Shown one piece after another: positions 49,201-59,906 of a stretch of 64,000 nt of DNA. Where the stretch lies: assembly GCA_000708835.1 (NCBI GenBank), contig DF237115.1, forward strand, positions 62,001 through 126,000, given 5' to 3'. Made by a program: the position numbers and the translations under genes. Numbering within the stretch: the stretch's first letter is position 1; every line of letters starts with the position of its first letter. The stretch comes from Klebsormidium nitens. Taxonomy: Eukaryota > Streptophyta > Klebsormidiophyceae > Klebsormidiales > Klebsormidiaceae. Below the pieces are notes generated by a model that saw nothing but the letters and a program-made list of their open reading frames with translations, was not told where the DNA came from and did no database searches.

Positions 49201-51164
49201 CCGAGCCACACGTCTCACTTTTGAAGGGTTTTGCCGTTTGTGTGCGAGCAGGAACGTTATTTCGAAAATGCGTTACGGAAGGTGCTCACTTGGTTGGGCG
49301 CGGCTGACGTCAGGTCGCACTGCGCGCACGTTGGCACAGGTGGCAAAGAATCTGGACGCCTGATCCGACGCACTGCACTAGAATCCGTCGACTGCCAACT
49401 TCCATCTTTGAATGTTTGTGCCTTTCTGTGCAAGCAGCGGCGTCTTTCATAAAAGATACATGAAGAAGGTGCTTACCTGGTTAGGCGTGGCTGACGTCGG
49501 GTCGCACTGCGCGAACGTCGGGGCAGGCGCGAGTGTGGGGCCGCACACCGGGTTGGGCCCGGGGTTCTGAGGGCACTGCCCGGGGCAGCACAGGGACGCT
49601 GTCCCGGGCGCGTTGAAGCACTGCAAAGCTCGGGAAAGGCGTCGGGCTGCTGATCACCGGCATGAAGAATTGACATTCCAAAGATATTCCAAAATGATGT
49701 CGCTGAAACGTTATCCGTGTTCTTGAAAGGATGAGCAGCAAGTGCTGGATTTGGGACTCGCAGCCCTGTTCTTGTTCCTGAGTCTACTTTCCTGGACCAG
49801 GTGAGCAGACCTAAGGCACCTTAGTGAGCTTGCGTCGTTTGAAGGTTTTTGCGATCGGACAAAGTTGGACGCCTTAGCCGGTTTGACTTGAGCAGAATTT
49901 CAGCAATCGAGCTGTCCCACGATTGAACAACCTGGTCATCGGAAGGCCCAGATTCCAAGCAGATGCATAGGAAGACTCGAAGAAATGCAGGCAATCTACG
50001 GGTGAAGCAGGCCCGGTTGCATGCAGTTTGGTGACGGTGACTATCAAACGAGGATCGTACATGGGTCTATGGCGTGCTGTGACAGTCTCTTCTTCGCTCC
50101 GTACGGTTCATGCATAACTTAGACACGGTTCTTGCATAACTTAGACAACGGGAGGCTGCTTAATGTGGGCGGTCCGAAGCTGCTCTAATCTACCGTTTAC
50201 ACGAGAGGTTAGCTTATCTCAAAACAAGAGCTACCGAATTGCGCGGTCATCAACCGTTCTATTCACACTCAAACTACTGCCTTTGCCGGTCCTTTCTTGG
50301 ATCCAAACGGACCTGAAACTCCAAGCCACGGTTAACTTTTCGTGCTGCCCAGTCCTGTACAGTCCTGCTCGCACCCCCATACACACTATACATCTTTAAA
50401 AAGGCTGTAAATCGATCCAAACGGACTTCGTGGGGGTCCTAAGCCGGCTAACTATCAAAATCGTGACCTCGAGCAACAGCAGCCAGGGGATCAGCACTGG
50501 GGGTTGGCCCCCGGGGTCTGGGGGCACAGCCCAGGGCAGCACAGAGACGCAGTACCCGCAGCGTTAAAGCACTGCACGACGACAGGACACTGTCACTCGT
50601 CTTTTGATCTGCTTGCTTTTCCTTGACGGACTGCGTTTTTGAACGATATGCCTCATTGACACAACTTCCGTACCTCGTCTAAAACACAGTCCTCAAGACG
50701 GTTGACACAACTTCCGTCCGTATTTCAAATACAGTCCTCCAAACGGTTGGGCTGTCAGTGCGGTAAACGCGACTGAATTCGCAACCAGATAGAGATACTC
50801 TCAGTATAATCGACGGCCTGGAAACCTTACGCACCTGGTTGGGATTGCCAGAAGTGGGGTCGCAAGGCGGGGGCGTTCCTGCGGCGACTCCGGGCGCTGA
50901 CGTCTTCGCAGGAGCGGTCGCCGTAGTTCCCGAAGGCACCGGACCAGCGGTGGTCGGGGCGACGGTCGGGGCGGCGACCACTGGGCCGGTCGGGGCCCCG
51001 GTGGTAGAGCCGGGAGTGGTAACGGTAGTGGGGCTGGAAGCGGAGACGGTATTGGGGCTTGGAGTGGTCGGGGGGACAGCCGGGCCGCACACGGCGAGGG
51101 GCCCGGGCCTCAAGGGGCAGGCCCCGGGGCAGCAGATGGACAGTGTGCCAGCGGCATTGAAGCA
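46180..51164 (-). repeat. array of phase-0 cysteine-module exons with partial copies
   Basis: Full exons of 110, 48, 64, 64, 64 and 27 codons begin CFNA and, except the last, end PNQ|gt. Three of them (48702, 47901, 46932) are nearly identical 192-nt units. Partial copies with an acceptor but no usable donor start at 50571, 48071, 47265 and 47093. A donor-side copy of the 49620 exon end (minus: CDLTSAAPNQ plus gtgagc) lies near 49281-49340. Any full exon can be skipped without changing frame. Confidence 0.88.
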
Positions 51165-54100
51165 CTGCGGGACAAAGGAAGGGTTTGCGAAACGGGTTAG
51201 GGAGACTCGGCGAGCCTGTTGAGAGCGTTGGGTGATAGACTGGAAAAGGAAGCGAGGGCATATAAAAGCGTGAGTCAAGGAGAGAAGAAAGCGGGCGGAG
51301 GAATGGTATGGTATGAAAGTGGTAAGAGACGAGGAAAGACGGCATCAAGGAAGGGGGTACGAGAACCGATAAAAACAACCAGAAGAGCCACAAATTTTCT
51401 CTCTGCGTCGGCCATGTGAGTTGAGCGTTGGAGATGAACTGTAGGCAGAGGCTTACGGTTCCCAAAGAAGAACACAAGGCATACAAGCGCGCTGACGTCT
51501 TGCTATAAGAAAGGGCTGATATTTGCCGCGAGGGGTGTGGAGCTAGGGCCAGAAAGACACGACCAACTCGAAGGTTGAGGTGGAGCATGCACACGATACA
51601 GAAAGCGTCTCGGCATTTTTCCGCCCAATAATCTTGAGCGCCTCCGTCGAAACGTTCGGTGGGTCACTGACTGCCTTTTCATAATCTGCAACTTTAAGTA
51701 GAATCCCAAATCAAAGGAGCTGACCCCAAATCTCGACCAACAACAAACCTCTGATCACGCAATAAGGGGATGCACTTAGCTAGCTCCAAGAAAAGGTCGG
51801 CAGCCTCTTCGTTACAAGTTTTGGCGCGAGTTATCGAGCGCGGTTGAGGAAGTCAACCGACCTGGTTAGGATTCTGCGAGGTCGGGTCGCAGGGCTGCGA
51901 AGGGGCGATCTTGAAGCGGTCCTTGAAGCAGACGATCGACGTGACGGCGCGCTCCTGGCGGAAGCTGAACGTCTGGCCGTTCACAGTCGCGTTAAGACTG
52001 CAAACCGCAAAGACCAGGATTTATGCTTTTGGATATTTAGGACTGAGGTTTCTAGAAACCACAGTGGGAGAAAGCCATCGCCTTTCAAAGCTACTCAGTT
52101 TGTGAAGACCTGATGGCCTGCTTCTTGCGGAGCAAGGATTGCGTTGAGTCTGAAACGCCTGGCCGTTGACGGCGTGGTGAGACTGCAAAAGCGCAGTGGC
52201 GAAACCTTAGGCTTGCAGAATTGAGGATTGGGCACTTTAAAATAGGCTGTTGAGATTCTACTCCAGCGAAGGCACCTCTAGTGGAAGCCCTGATGGCGGA
52301 AGCCCTAATGGCCTGCTTCGGAAGGAAAGCGAACGCTTGGCCATTCAAGGTTGCGTTGAGATTGCGACCCACAGGGTCCAGACCTACAGACTTCCAGTAG
52401 GAGTTTAAATTGAAAGCTTTCTGGTTCTCAGACCTTGAAGGTCCCTCCTTGACGAAGACCTGATGGCGTGCTTCTGTCAAAAATGAAAACGCCGAGCCCA
52501 AGGAAGTTTTTCGGGGTTTGTACAGCAACTCCAAACTCAGGTGTAACATTCCCGGGGCGGCAAATAAAAGATTGCGCCTGCAAATAGTAAGTGTCCTGAC
52601 TCCCAGCTTCTACAAAGTTTTGGGGCTCAGATTACGAAAGCGATATCACAATCGTTTCCTTTGCAAGGACGACTCAACCGTTAACGTGCTGTTACAAAGG
52701 CGAAGCTTGGGCAGCTAACGGAATCAAGGGCTCTAAAGCTTACTTTGAACTCTTCTCAACGTCCTGAGAGAAAGCAAGTTTGAGCGGCTAGGCCAACAAG
52801 CACGTTTGGAGCGAAGGAAGGAAAAGCACTTCAATTTGAAAGGCAAGCGCAAGTGGTTCTCACATGTCTGACGGGTAGCTCGACAAAATTCCGTCGGTGA
52901 CAAAGGCGCTGCTACCGCCCCCGTCCAGGTTGATTGCGTTCACGGCGCCATACGAGATGAGCAGGTCCGCGACGTCGTATAGGCTCGCGCCGCGCACGTT
53001 TGACTGGCCGTCCAGCTGGAGCAGGAGGATCTCGCCCGCGGCGTTGTGCCCGATAGCCGTGCGGGCTGACACAATGCTGGCAAAGTCCTGGGAAAAGGAG
53101 GATGGTGTCAAAGCTGGCCCACCGGAGTGAGCACAGTGGGTAGTCGTTGGAGTTGAGCTCCGGTGCCAATCTGTGGCGGTTAAAAAGGACGAAGATAGAA
53201 ACACAATGCTGGCAAAGACCTGGGAAAAGGAGGATGGTGTCAAACCTGGCCAACCGGAAGGGTGAACACTGAGGGTGAACATTGGAGCCGAGTGAGAGCT
53301 CTGAGCTGAGCTCCGCTACGATACCTGTGGCCGTAAAAAAGGACGAAGACAAGAACACCATGCTGGCAAAGACCTAGGAAAGAGGACCGTGTCAAAGCTG
53401 GCTCGTTGGTAATGGGGAGACTGGCGTATGCATGTCAGCTGAGCGAGCTATGTACAGTGCTTCAGTACAATTGTTGAGCCATCCGGTGGGTAAACACAAC
53501 CGATCGGAGGACTGAGGACGACTTCAGACCCTTCAAAGCCGTGCCCGGAGGTCAAGCTCCACGGCAGAGCTGCACGGACGAGCAAATTGGTCTGGCCGCA
53601 AATACAAAGTAAAGGGGCAAGCCGGGAAAGTGGCTCTGCGGATGCTAGATATGTCGCCAGGCTGGTATCCTTGAGCTGACGCGCATTGGGCAACCTTGAT
53701 TTCTGAGAGGGTGGTCCTTTGGAGCTTGGCCAGGCTGTATGGTTATGCTGACGCCATTAGGAAACGCTTGAGGGCCAAGCGGGTGATCCTTCGGAGCTGA
53801 GTGAATGGCAAGACTTCGTGAAGGTGGAGGCTGTAATGGGTTAAGATAAGCAAAGAGCATCGAGCGTCGAATAGGAAGGGGGAATACAACCTTGTAGCAG
53901 CAGCTTCATGTTTCTCTTATTCCTATTACCGCAAAGGGGCTTGAATCTTGAGAATCTTCGCGTGCTCACCCACAAGAATTCTCGTTTCATTGCAAACAAG
54001 AACTTCATTTCATTGTTTCCAAACTTGCATAGGAAAGGCTCGAGCGCGTCCCCACCTGGATCGTTCCGGTAGTCTGGGTACTGGGGTCCTCATAAGGCAG

Positions 54101-57100
54101 ATCCTGCTGAACGTTGTTCTGCCCGCCCTTCACGAGCCACACCACTCCGCTCGTCAGCTGGTCGAACGGCACCTTCCCGGCTGCTCTGCCTTGCGCTTCC
54201 AGAGCCGACACGTAGCCTGCAGCGAAAAGCAGACTATTTAAAGAAGTCTGACACCTTGCGCTTCTGGAGCCGACACGTATCCAGCACTGATTAGCTGACT
54301 GTAAATGTGAGTATGACACCTTGCGCTTCTGAAACCACAACGTAACCCGCAATGAAAAGCAGACTCTTCAAAGAGCGTCTGATATCTTGCGCATTTGGAG
54401 CCGACCCGTAAGCAGCATGTGGCAACCTTTCAACGACTCCGGAAGACTGAAACGGTTTATCCAAGGCGTAAACCGGGCCCTCTCCAAGCCGACAGGTAAA
54501 GCATAAGTACAAAAGCTGTCAAAAAAATTCGAAAGCCTGAAGTCAATGGAGGTTGTGAACAAAAAACAGATCTGGACAATCTTGCGCGAAGCTTTCAACA
54601 AAATCGATCTGAGTGTCCTGAGGACAGACATGCAAATCTCATGCGGCTTCAGAAAAGACATGAGTTGATGAAGGGTCACAGAAACTGATGACTAGGTCCA
54701 AGACGTTCCAATGAAGTACAAGGGATTAAAAGGAGCAGGAGGGCTTTGTCAAGGATTTCCCTGACTTGGACCCGCAACGAGAAGGGCTGAAGACAATTGT
54801 GCTCGAGACTTCCTGATTAAGCTCTTGAACAGAACAAGTCAGTTTGTCCAGAACTACTCAAAGATATGCGCAGGACTAAAGAAGCTACACATATGCTGTT
54901 CACAGGATCGGAGGTCATGAGACGTCGTGAGCAGGTTCATGTTATGGACTTGCCCAAACACTGCCCTTAAGTTTGACTTGCTTCTATCCATCCTTCAATG
55001 CACAAAAGTTTCGACTCTTGAGTTCCGACCCCTGGGATCAGGGCAACAAACCGACTTAAAAGATGTGGCGTGCACATAGGCAGCCAAAAGCTGGACAGGT
55101 TCAAAACGGCACCTACATGGACTCAATTCCCTGTTATTATCAAAGGGCCAGAACCTGAAGAGGACTGAAACGTCTTTCGTCTCCTCAATTGGAAACCTTG
55201 AAGAGGTTGTTGGTGGACTTTGACAGTGGAACTCCAGATGAATGGACTCGATTTCAATAATCAAATGGAGACGCCTTTCTTTTACACTAATTTGACATGC
55301 CAAGCAAGCGGAGCGATGGAACACGGAAACGAGGACGAGACGTGAAAAGAAGTAGACGGGCGAATGTACCCTAGGAAAGGGAAAGATTCGGTTCTTACCT
55401 ATCACGAAGTTGCCATTCCGGAGACCGAAGTTGACGTTCTGGGTACCTGGAGCCTGGATGACGACTCCGTTGCTCACCTACAAGTCAGATAAAAGAGCTT
55501 TTTTGAACCTATTGACCACTTTTGGGACACGTTGGAAGAGGAATGCCAGATAGTTACGAAGCACAAGCCTGGTTCATTAGACTTCTTTGCATGCATGCAC
55601 GAACAAGTTGGAAGGGGGCTGAAGCGGGTTGTTTTAACACCTACTTTGACTACCAGGACGGTAGACCCAAGGACCAGGGCAACTTGGAGACCTATCGAAA
55701 GCAATAGAGCGACAGGGAGCACAAAAGGGGCAAAGAGGGACGAGAGAGAAACGGACCCTGTAAAGAAGCGTGCAAGTAGACCTGGGTCTGTCAAACGATG
55801 ACTGTCCGCCTGATAGACTCAAGATTGGCGCGCTCGCACTCTCGTTATAAAGTCAGTTCTTTTATCGGGTTGATCAGGATACCCCTGTGAACCCATCCTC
55901 TCACCAGGTTACCCAGGCAGCCCCCAGTGGTCACGTTGAACAGGGCGCCGTTTGCTGCCACGTGGCAGTTTCCGGCAGCTGCAGTCGTGGAAGTGAGGCT
56001 CCGTCCGCCGGTGGTCACACCATTGCTGGTGCTCACACAACCTGCACCATATAAAAAATGGGTTACGTAACAGAGATAGTAAATTGCACGGTCAAAACAG
56101 TCTCAAAGAAATCAATTATCCTCTGGGCCTGCTTGAAAGCTCTTTTCCCATCTACGTAGGGAGGACGTCCCCTTCAAGAGGCTTTCCAGCGACTGAAAGG
56201 TGGCTGGAAGTCGCTACTACATTGCAAGCATGGCCTTTTCGAGTGAGCAGCAAGAGCGGAGCCTCCCTAAGCTCTTGCCTGGGGGATCTCTCACGTGACG
56301 CCAGCTATAAGAGGCTCTGTTATTTAAAAGATACAAATCGCACTCATCTTCCATGAATGAAGTCTGAAACAGAATCACAATCTCGCAACTGCGCTACAGA
56401 CAGATTCTTCGAGTTCCGACAATCCGTTTTGTGTCAGGAGGCGTAAAGGCACAACAGAGATGAATCACGAGTGCACAAATATAGGATACCTGACATGCCG
56501 CATCCCACGTGCCCTGACTCTGGAAAGCTTCTATTGGAATCTGTCCCACCACCTTTTAATAGATGCTGAAATATGAATGACAAAACTCTGAATGCTCCCA
56601 TTCCAATGCTTCAATTCCACCTGATAGCCTGCTTTGCCTGCTAACCAGCAGCTCAACAAGCCTTTGAACAGGCGCATATGACCAAGTCTTCCCATCTCAT
56701 TCGCTGAATCCCTGGAAACGAGAACAACGAGAGCATCAAACATGGACTCACCGGCAGCAGGGGGGAGGACAACAAACTGGCCTATGGGGTTGTGCAGGAT
56801 GCTCAAGTGTCCCGTTTGAACTGTCCCGTTTGGGCCATTGTTCTCAATCAGGTAAGTCGTGATGTTGGCTGCGCCGTCGTTGTTTGTGCTATTGAATGCG
56901 GGGTACTCGACCTAGAAGGCCAGTCAGTAAAGCTTCAGTCTTGCTGAACAAGTCTCTGAGCGATGCATATTTGGACTTACAAAAGCTTTCTGAAGTGTCA
57001 ATGAGTGATGAAATGTGATAGGAACTTTCCAATTGAAGACGGCAAATGATAGTATGTCGAAAGGCCAGATATGGTTGGGGCAATGCACCACAAGAGAAGC

Positions 57101-57995
57101 AATTTGAGAGAGAGAAAGTCATGGTTAGAAAAGAAAGTTCTCTGTTTGACGTTAAGTACTGTTGTTCCAAGTCGGGGGACTCGATGTAAAGAATGGTCGT
57201 CATTTAACCAAGAACATCCTCCATGTCAGCTGGACTCAACCTGCTGGAAACATGAGAAGGATTCATATAGAAGAATAGAATGGCTCGTCTCAGCCAGATC
57301 TCGAGCCTTGCTTCTTGTGATATGTCTTCGTAAAACTTGAGAATCGGGGCCTCTATTTTCACATAACTATCAAGTCCCGCTACAACTCGCCAAAAACTGT
57401 CACCACTTTATGGTGCTCTAAATTAACTATCCTGAGTGGATTCAAGACTTCAGCTTGGTTGAATGAGGTATGAAAAGCATTATGCAAATGTTTCATGTCA
57501 GTGGTTTCTACACTCAGGCATTAAGAGTTAGATACTGGCCACTGTCCAATCCTCAGATGTTATTTCATGCCTGAGCGGACGCCCAGGGAATGGAAGAAGG
57601 ATGTACTCTGATGCATCAAGCCTATCGAAGTTTCATATGACAAGCTATGATGGACACTCTGTGCAGAAGCTTGTCCCCAGATCTTGGTGTGACGAAGAAT
57701 GCTGTCCATTTGGTGGTGCCATCAGTGCACACTCCTAGATAAGGTCAAACCGCTCGAGAATCATCGAATTTTGCAGGCAGGACACAATCTCATCGATATG
57801 TCACAACATTGTAGTGTTGCACTACAAAGGAAAAACTTTTCTCCCAGAATCAGACTTTCAAGCTGGACGAAACCGATTGGATGCATCTCTCACCTGTGGG
57901 AGGTTAGTGGTGATGTTCTGCCCGAATGCTGCATGCACCGCCAGGCTCACGACAGCGAGCAGCAGTGCATTCCTTGACATAGCAGAGGGCGCCAT
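46180..57995 (-). CDS. secreted NAGPA-type phosphodiester glycosidase with Cys-module tail
   Basis: Exons (minus): 57995-57894, 56911-56752, 56041-55905, 55477-55399, 54216-54056, 53087-52864, 51997-51862, 51164-50835, 49620-49477, 48702-48511, 47901-47710, 46932-46741, 46263-46180 (TAA): 2133 nt, 710 aa. Residues 1-25 form a signal peptide (ALLLAVVSLAVHAAFG). About residues 35-290 match the phosphodiester glycosidase (DUF2233) domain of N-acetylglucosamine-1-phosphodiester alpha-N-acetylglucosaminidase, which removes GlcNAc from GlcNAc-1-phosphodiesters: HNPIGQFVVLPP, ANGALFNVTTGGCLGNL, GTQNVNFG, SARTAIGHN, and the signature NAINLDGGGSSAF (about 263-275) then LSSYPSD. The tail from about 300 carries five repeats of a six-cysteine module, each split by a phase-0 intron. 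The partial exon at 50571-50491 has its own stop; using it would give a 469-residue form, but it looks like a truncated copy of the next exon. Substrate is unknown. Confidence 0.85.
52140..52500 (-). repeat. decayed copies of the 51997 exon start
   Basis: The exon at 51997 starts LNATVNGQTFSF. Relics of the same stretch appear on the minus strand at about 52194-52140 and 52366-52321 (LNATLNGQAFAF), with a fainter one near 52500-52480. All lie in the preceding intron and lack donors. Confidence 0.75.
53087..53400 (-). repeat. decayed copies of the 53087 exon start
   Basis: The exon at 53087 begins DFASIVSAR after ttttcccag. Copies starting near 53220 and 53378 (minus: ag|gtctttgccagcattgtg) keep the acceptor and FASIV, then diverge. 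Spacing is about 130-160 bp. Confidence 0.85.
54216..54420 (-). repeat. decayed copies of the 54216 exon start
   Basis: The exon at 54216 begins YVSALEAQG. Three upstream relics on the minus strand at about 54285-54251, 54357-54320 and 54415-54389 share the tacgtgtcggctccagaagc-like core with substitutions. Spacing is about 70 bp, shorter than in other arrays. Confidence 0.85.
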
Positions 57996-59906
57996 TCTGG
58001 ATAAAAGCTGCCAATGCCAGCTCTGAGCAGACTGCAGCTTGCAAAAGAAAACGCAGAAGCTAGCCGAATCTGACAAACAAAGAGGTAGCAGCTGCAAAGG
58101 CGTCCTTTTGCTGGCACCCTTTTGATTTAACTTCAATGATGGCTTTGCTGCCAGGTGCCCATGGCACGTTCTCTTCATTGACTCATGAGTCATGTCAGTC
58201 ACTCCCTCGATTTCCTCCTGGCAGATTCGATCTTGAACTAGCGTGGGAACTGTCTTTGAGGACTCGATGTGTTGCTTTGATCATCTACGGCCGCGATTGT
58301 AAGATGAACTAAACCCGTCCAAATGGCAGATTTCGTGCCGTTGGATAGGATGGGATGCCGAATTGGCCCACTGAGTCCAGACAATCGACGGCTCAGGCAG
58401 TATGGCAGCTTAGCGCGCGCGGCCGCGCGGTTGAAGGCGTACGGTAGTATCATAAACATAGGTACAAACATCGCATGCCAATGGCAATGGAGAACCCTAT
58501 GGCCGCACTGGCTATGGCGTGCGAAAAGACCCTGAGACCATCGTGATATAGAACGCCCCACGACCCGGCGACCTTCCGAGTCTGCCGTCCATTGCTGCAC
58601 GTCGCAGAACGCTAGAAACGCTAATTAACATGTACCTGAGTTACAATTGCTGTTCATCATGCTTGCGTCAAATGGGTCCTTCACTCATTCCTCCGGCTCA
58701 CCAAAAGACCAAACATAAACGAAACTCTTCCCCAAGCTTTGAAGCATTGGGCAGGTGAATATTATAACGGTCTGACGTTTTGCATTACATCAGTTTGTTC
58801 GTACTCGAGAAGCCAGAATATAGCGGCTTTACTGCGACATTCGATCGGGCCCGTCTAGCTGCGTTGCGCCGCCCAACTGCCCAAGGATTGAGATCCAACT
58901 TTTTAGATTAACGGGGGGTCGAGCCCCGGGCTATATGCAGAGGCTGCACCATCGACTTAGAGTTGCGGATATACTTGCAGCGCGGCCGGTATATACACCG
59001 ACTGATAAGGCACAGTTCTTATATCCATGGCCCAAAGTTTCACGGGATTTATCTGATTACTTATGTGCCATGACCGTATATATACGCAAGGCTTGTATAC
59101 AAGCCTATAGCTAGCCTACAGGAAAAGAAACCAACAACTGACAACTTGTATGAATACACGACCTTGCATCATGATGTATGAATTATTCCACGACTCAACG
59201 AAAGCCATCTTACTGCCAATAGTAACACCTAGAACGATCACAAGCAAGAGACGTGTGTACCAACGTAGGCCGTGTATGCTTGTACCAACCTAACACAACA
59301 ATGTCCGACTGGAAGGGATTGTAGTCCCGATCGCGTCAAACGCGCACCTTCAATACAGGGAAATGTCCAATCTTCTGGCCCTCAAGTATGCCTACAATGT
59401 ATCAAGTGTCCGTACAAAGGAAGTTTGGCAATGGTTGCTGCTAAGATCGACTGATCCCTAGGTACTTACGAATGACTGTCCCGAGCGCAACAGTCTCCAA
59501 GGTTATCCAACGCGAACCGTTCAATTAGATCAGCAGTGGCGATGGATCAACATAAGCCCGGCCACCTCCAAACCGGGTTAAAACTCCTCCGTATTTGCTG
59601 GCTATAGTTCTCGTCTAGATTCAAGACCTATTTACCACTTAGAGCCGGCGGCGCCGTGGAAAACGTTTAGTACCATCATGGTTAGCCCCTCTTTATTGCC
59701 TATGTTTGAAGTCAATTTCTCGTCAAATGAGCAAATGCAATGATTAGCCATGCTAGCTACGGCTAGACCGATAATCGTAACCCACCCTCCATAGCACTTG
59801 AGCTTTGTTACGTTCAGCGCCCTACGCAAGTCAAGAATGCATCGCAAGTCGAGGTTTGAGCGCGACCCTTTCCAACCGGCCCGCCGGAGCAATGGAAGAG
59901 GCCTTG
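57996..59906. other. intergenic region between STAR/KH 3' end and NAGPA-like start
   Basis: The promoter of the NAGPA-like gene must lie here. A GC-rich palindromic patch (gcgcgcggccgcgcgg) is at about 58415-58431. No conserved ORF or RNA gene recognised. Confidence 0.55.

Noticed and set aside
46180-49620. Tandem module array as a transposon or satellite
   Set aside because: Units have exact exon boundaries, phase-0 splice sites and conserved cysteines, with no terminal repeats or transposase; exon duplication explains it better.
50491-50571. Terminal exon of a short NAGPA-like isoform
   Set aside because: It has an acceptor and stop, but its sequence resembles a truncated copy of the 49620 exon and fits the acceptor-side relic pattern; kept only as an alternative.
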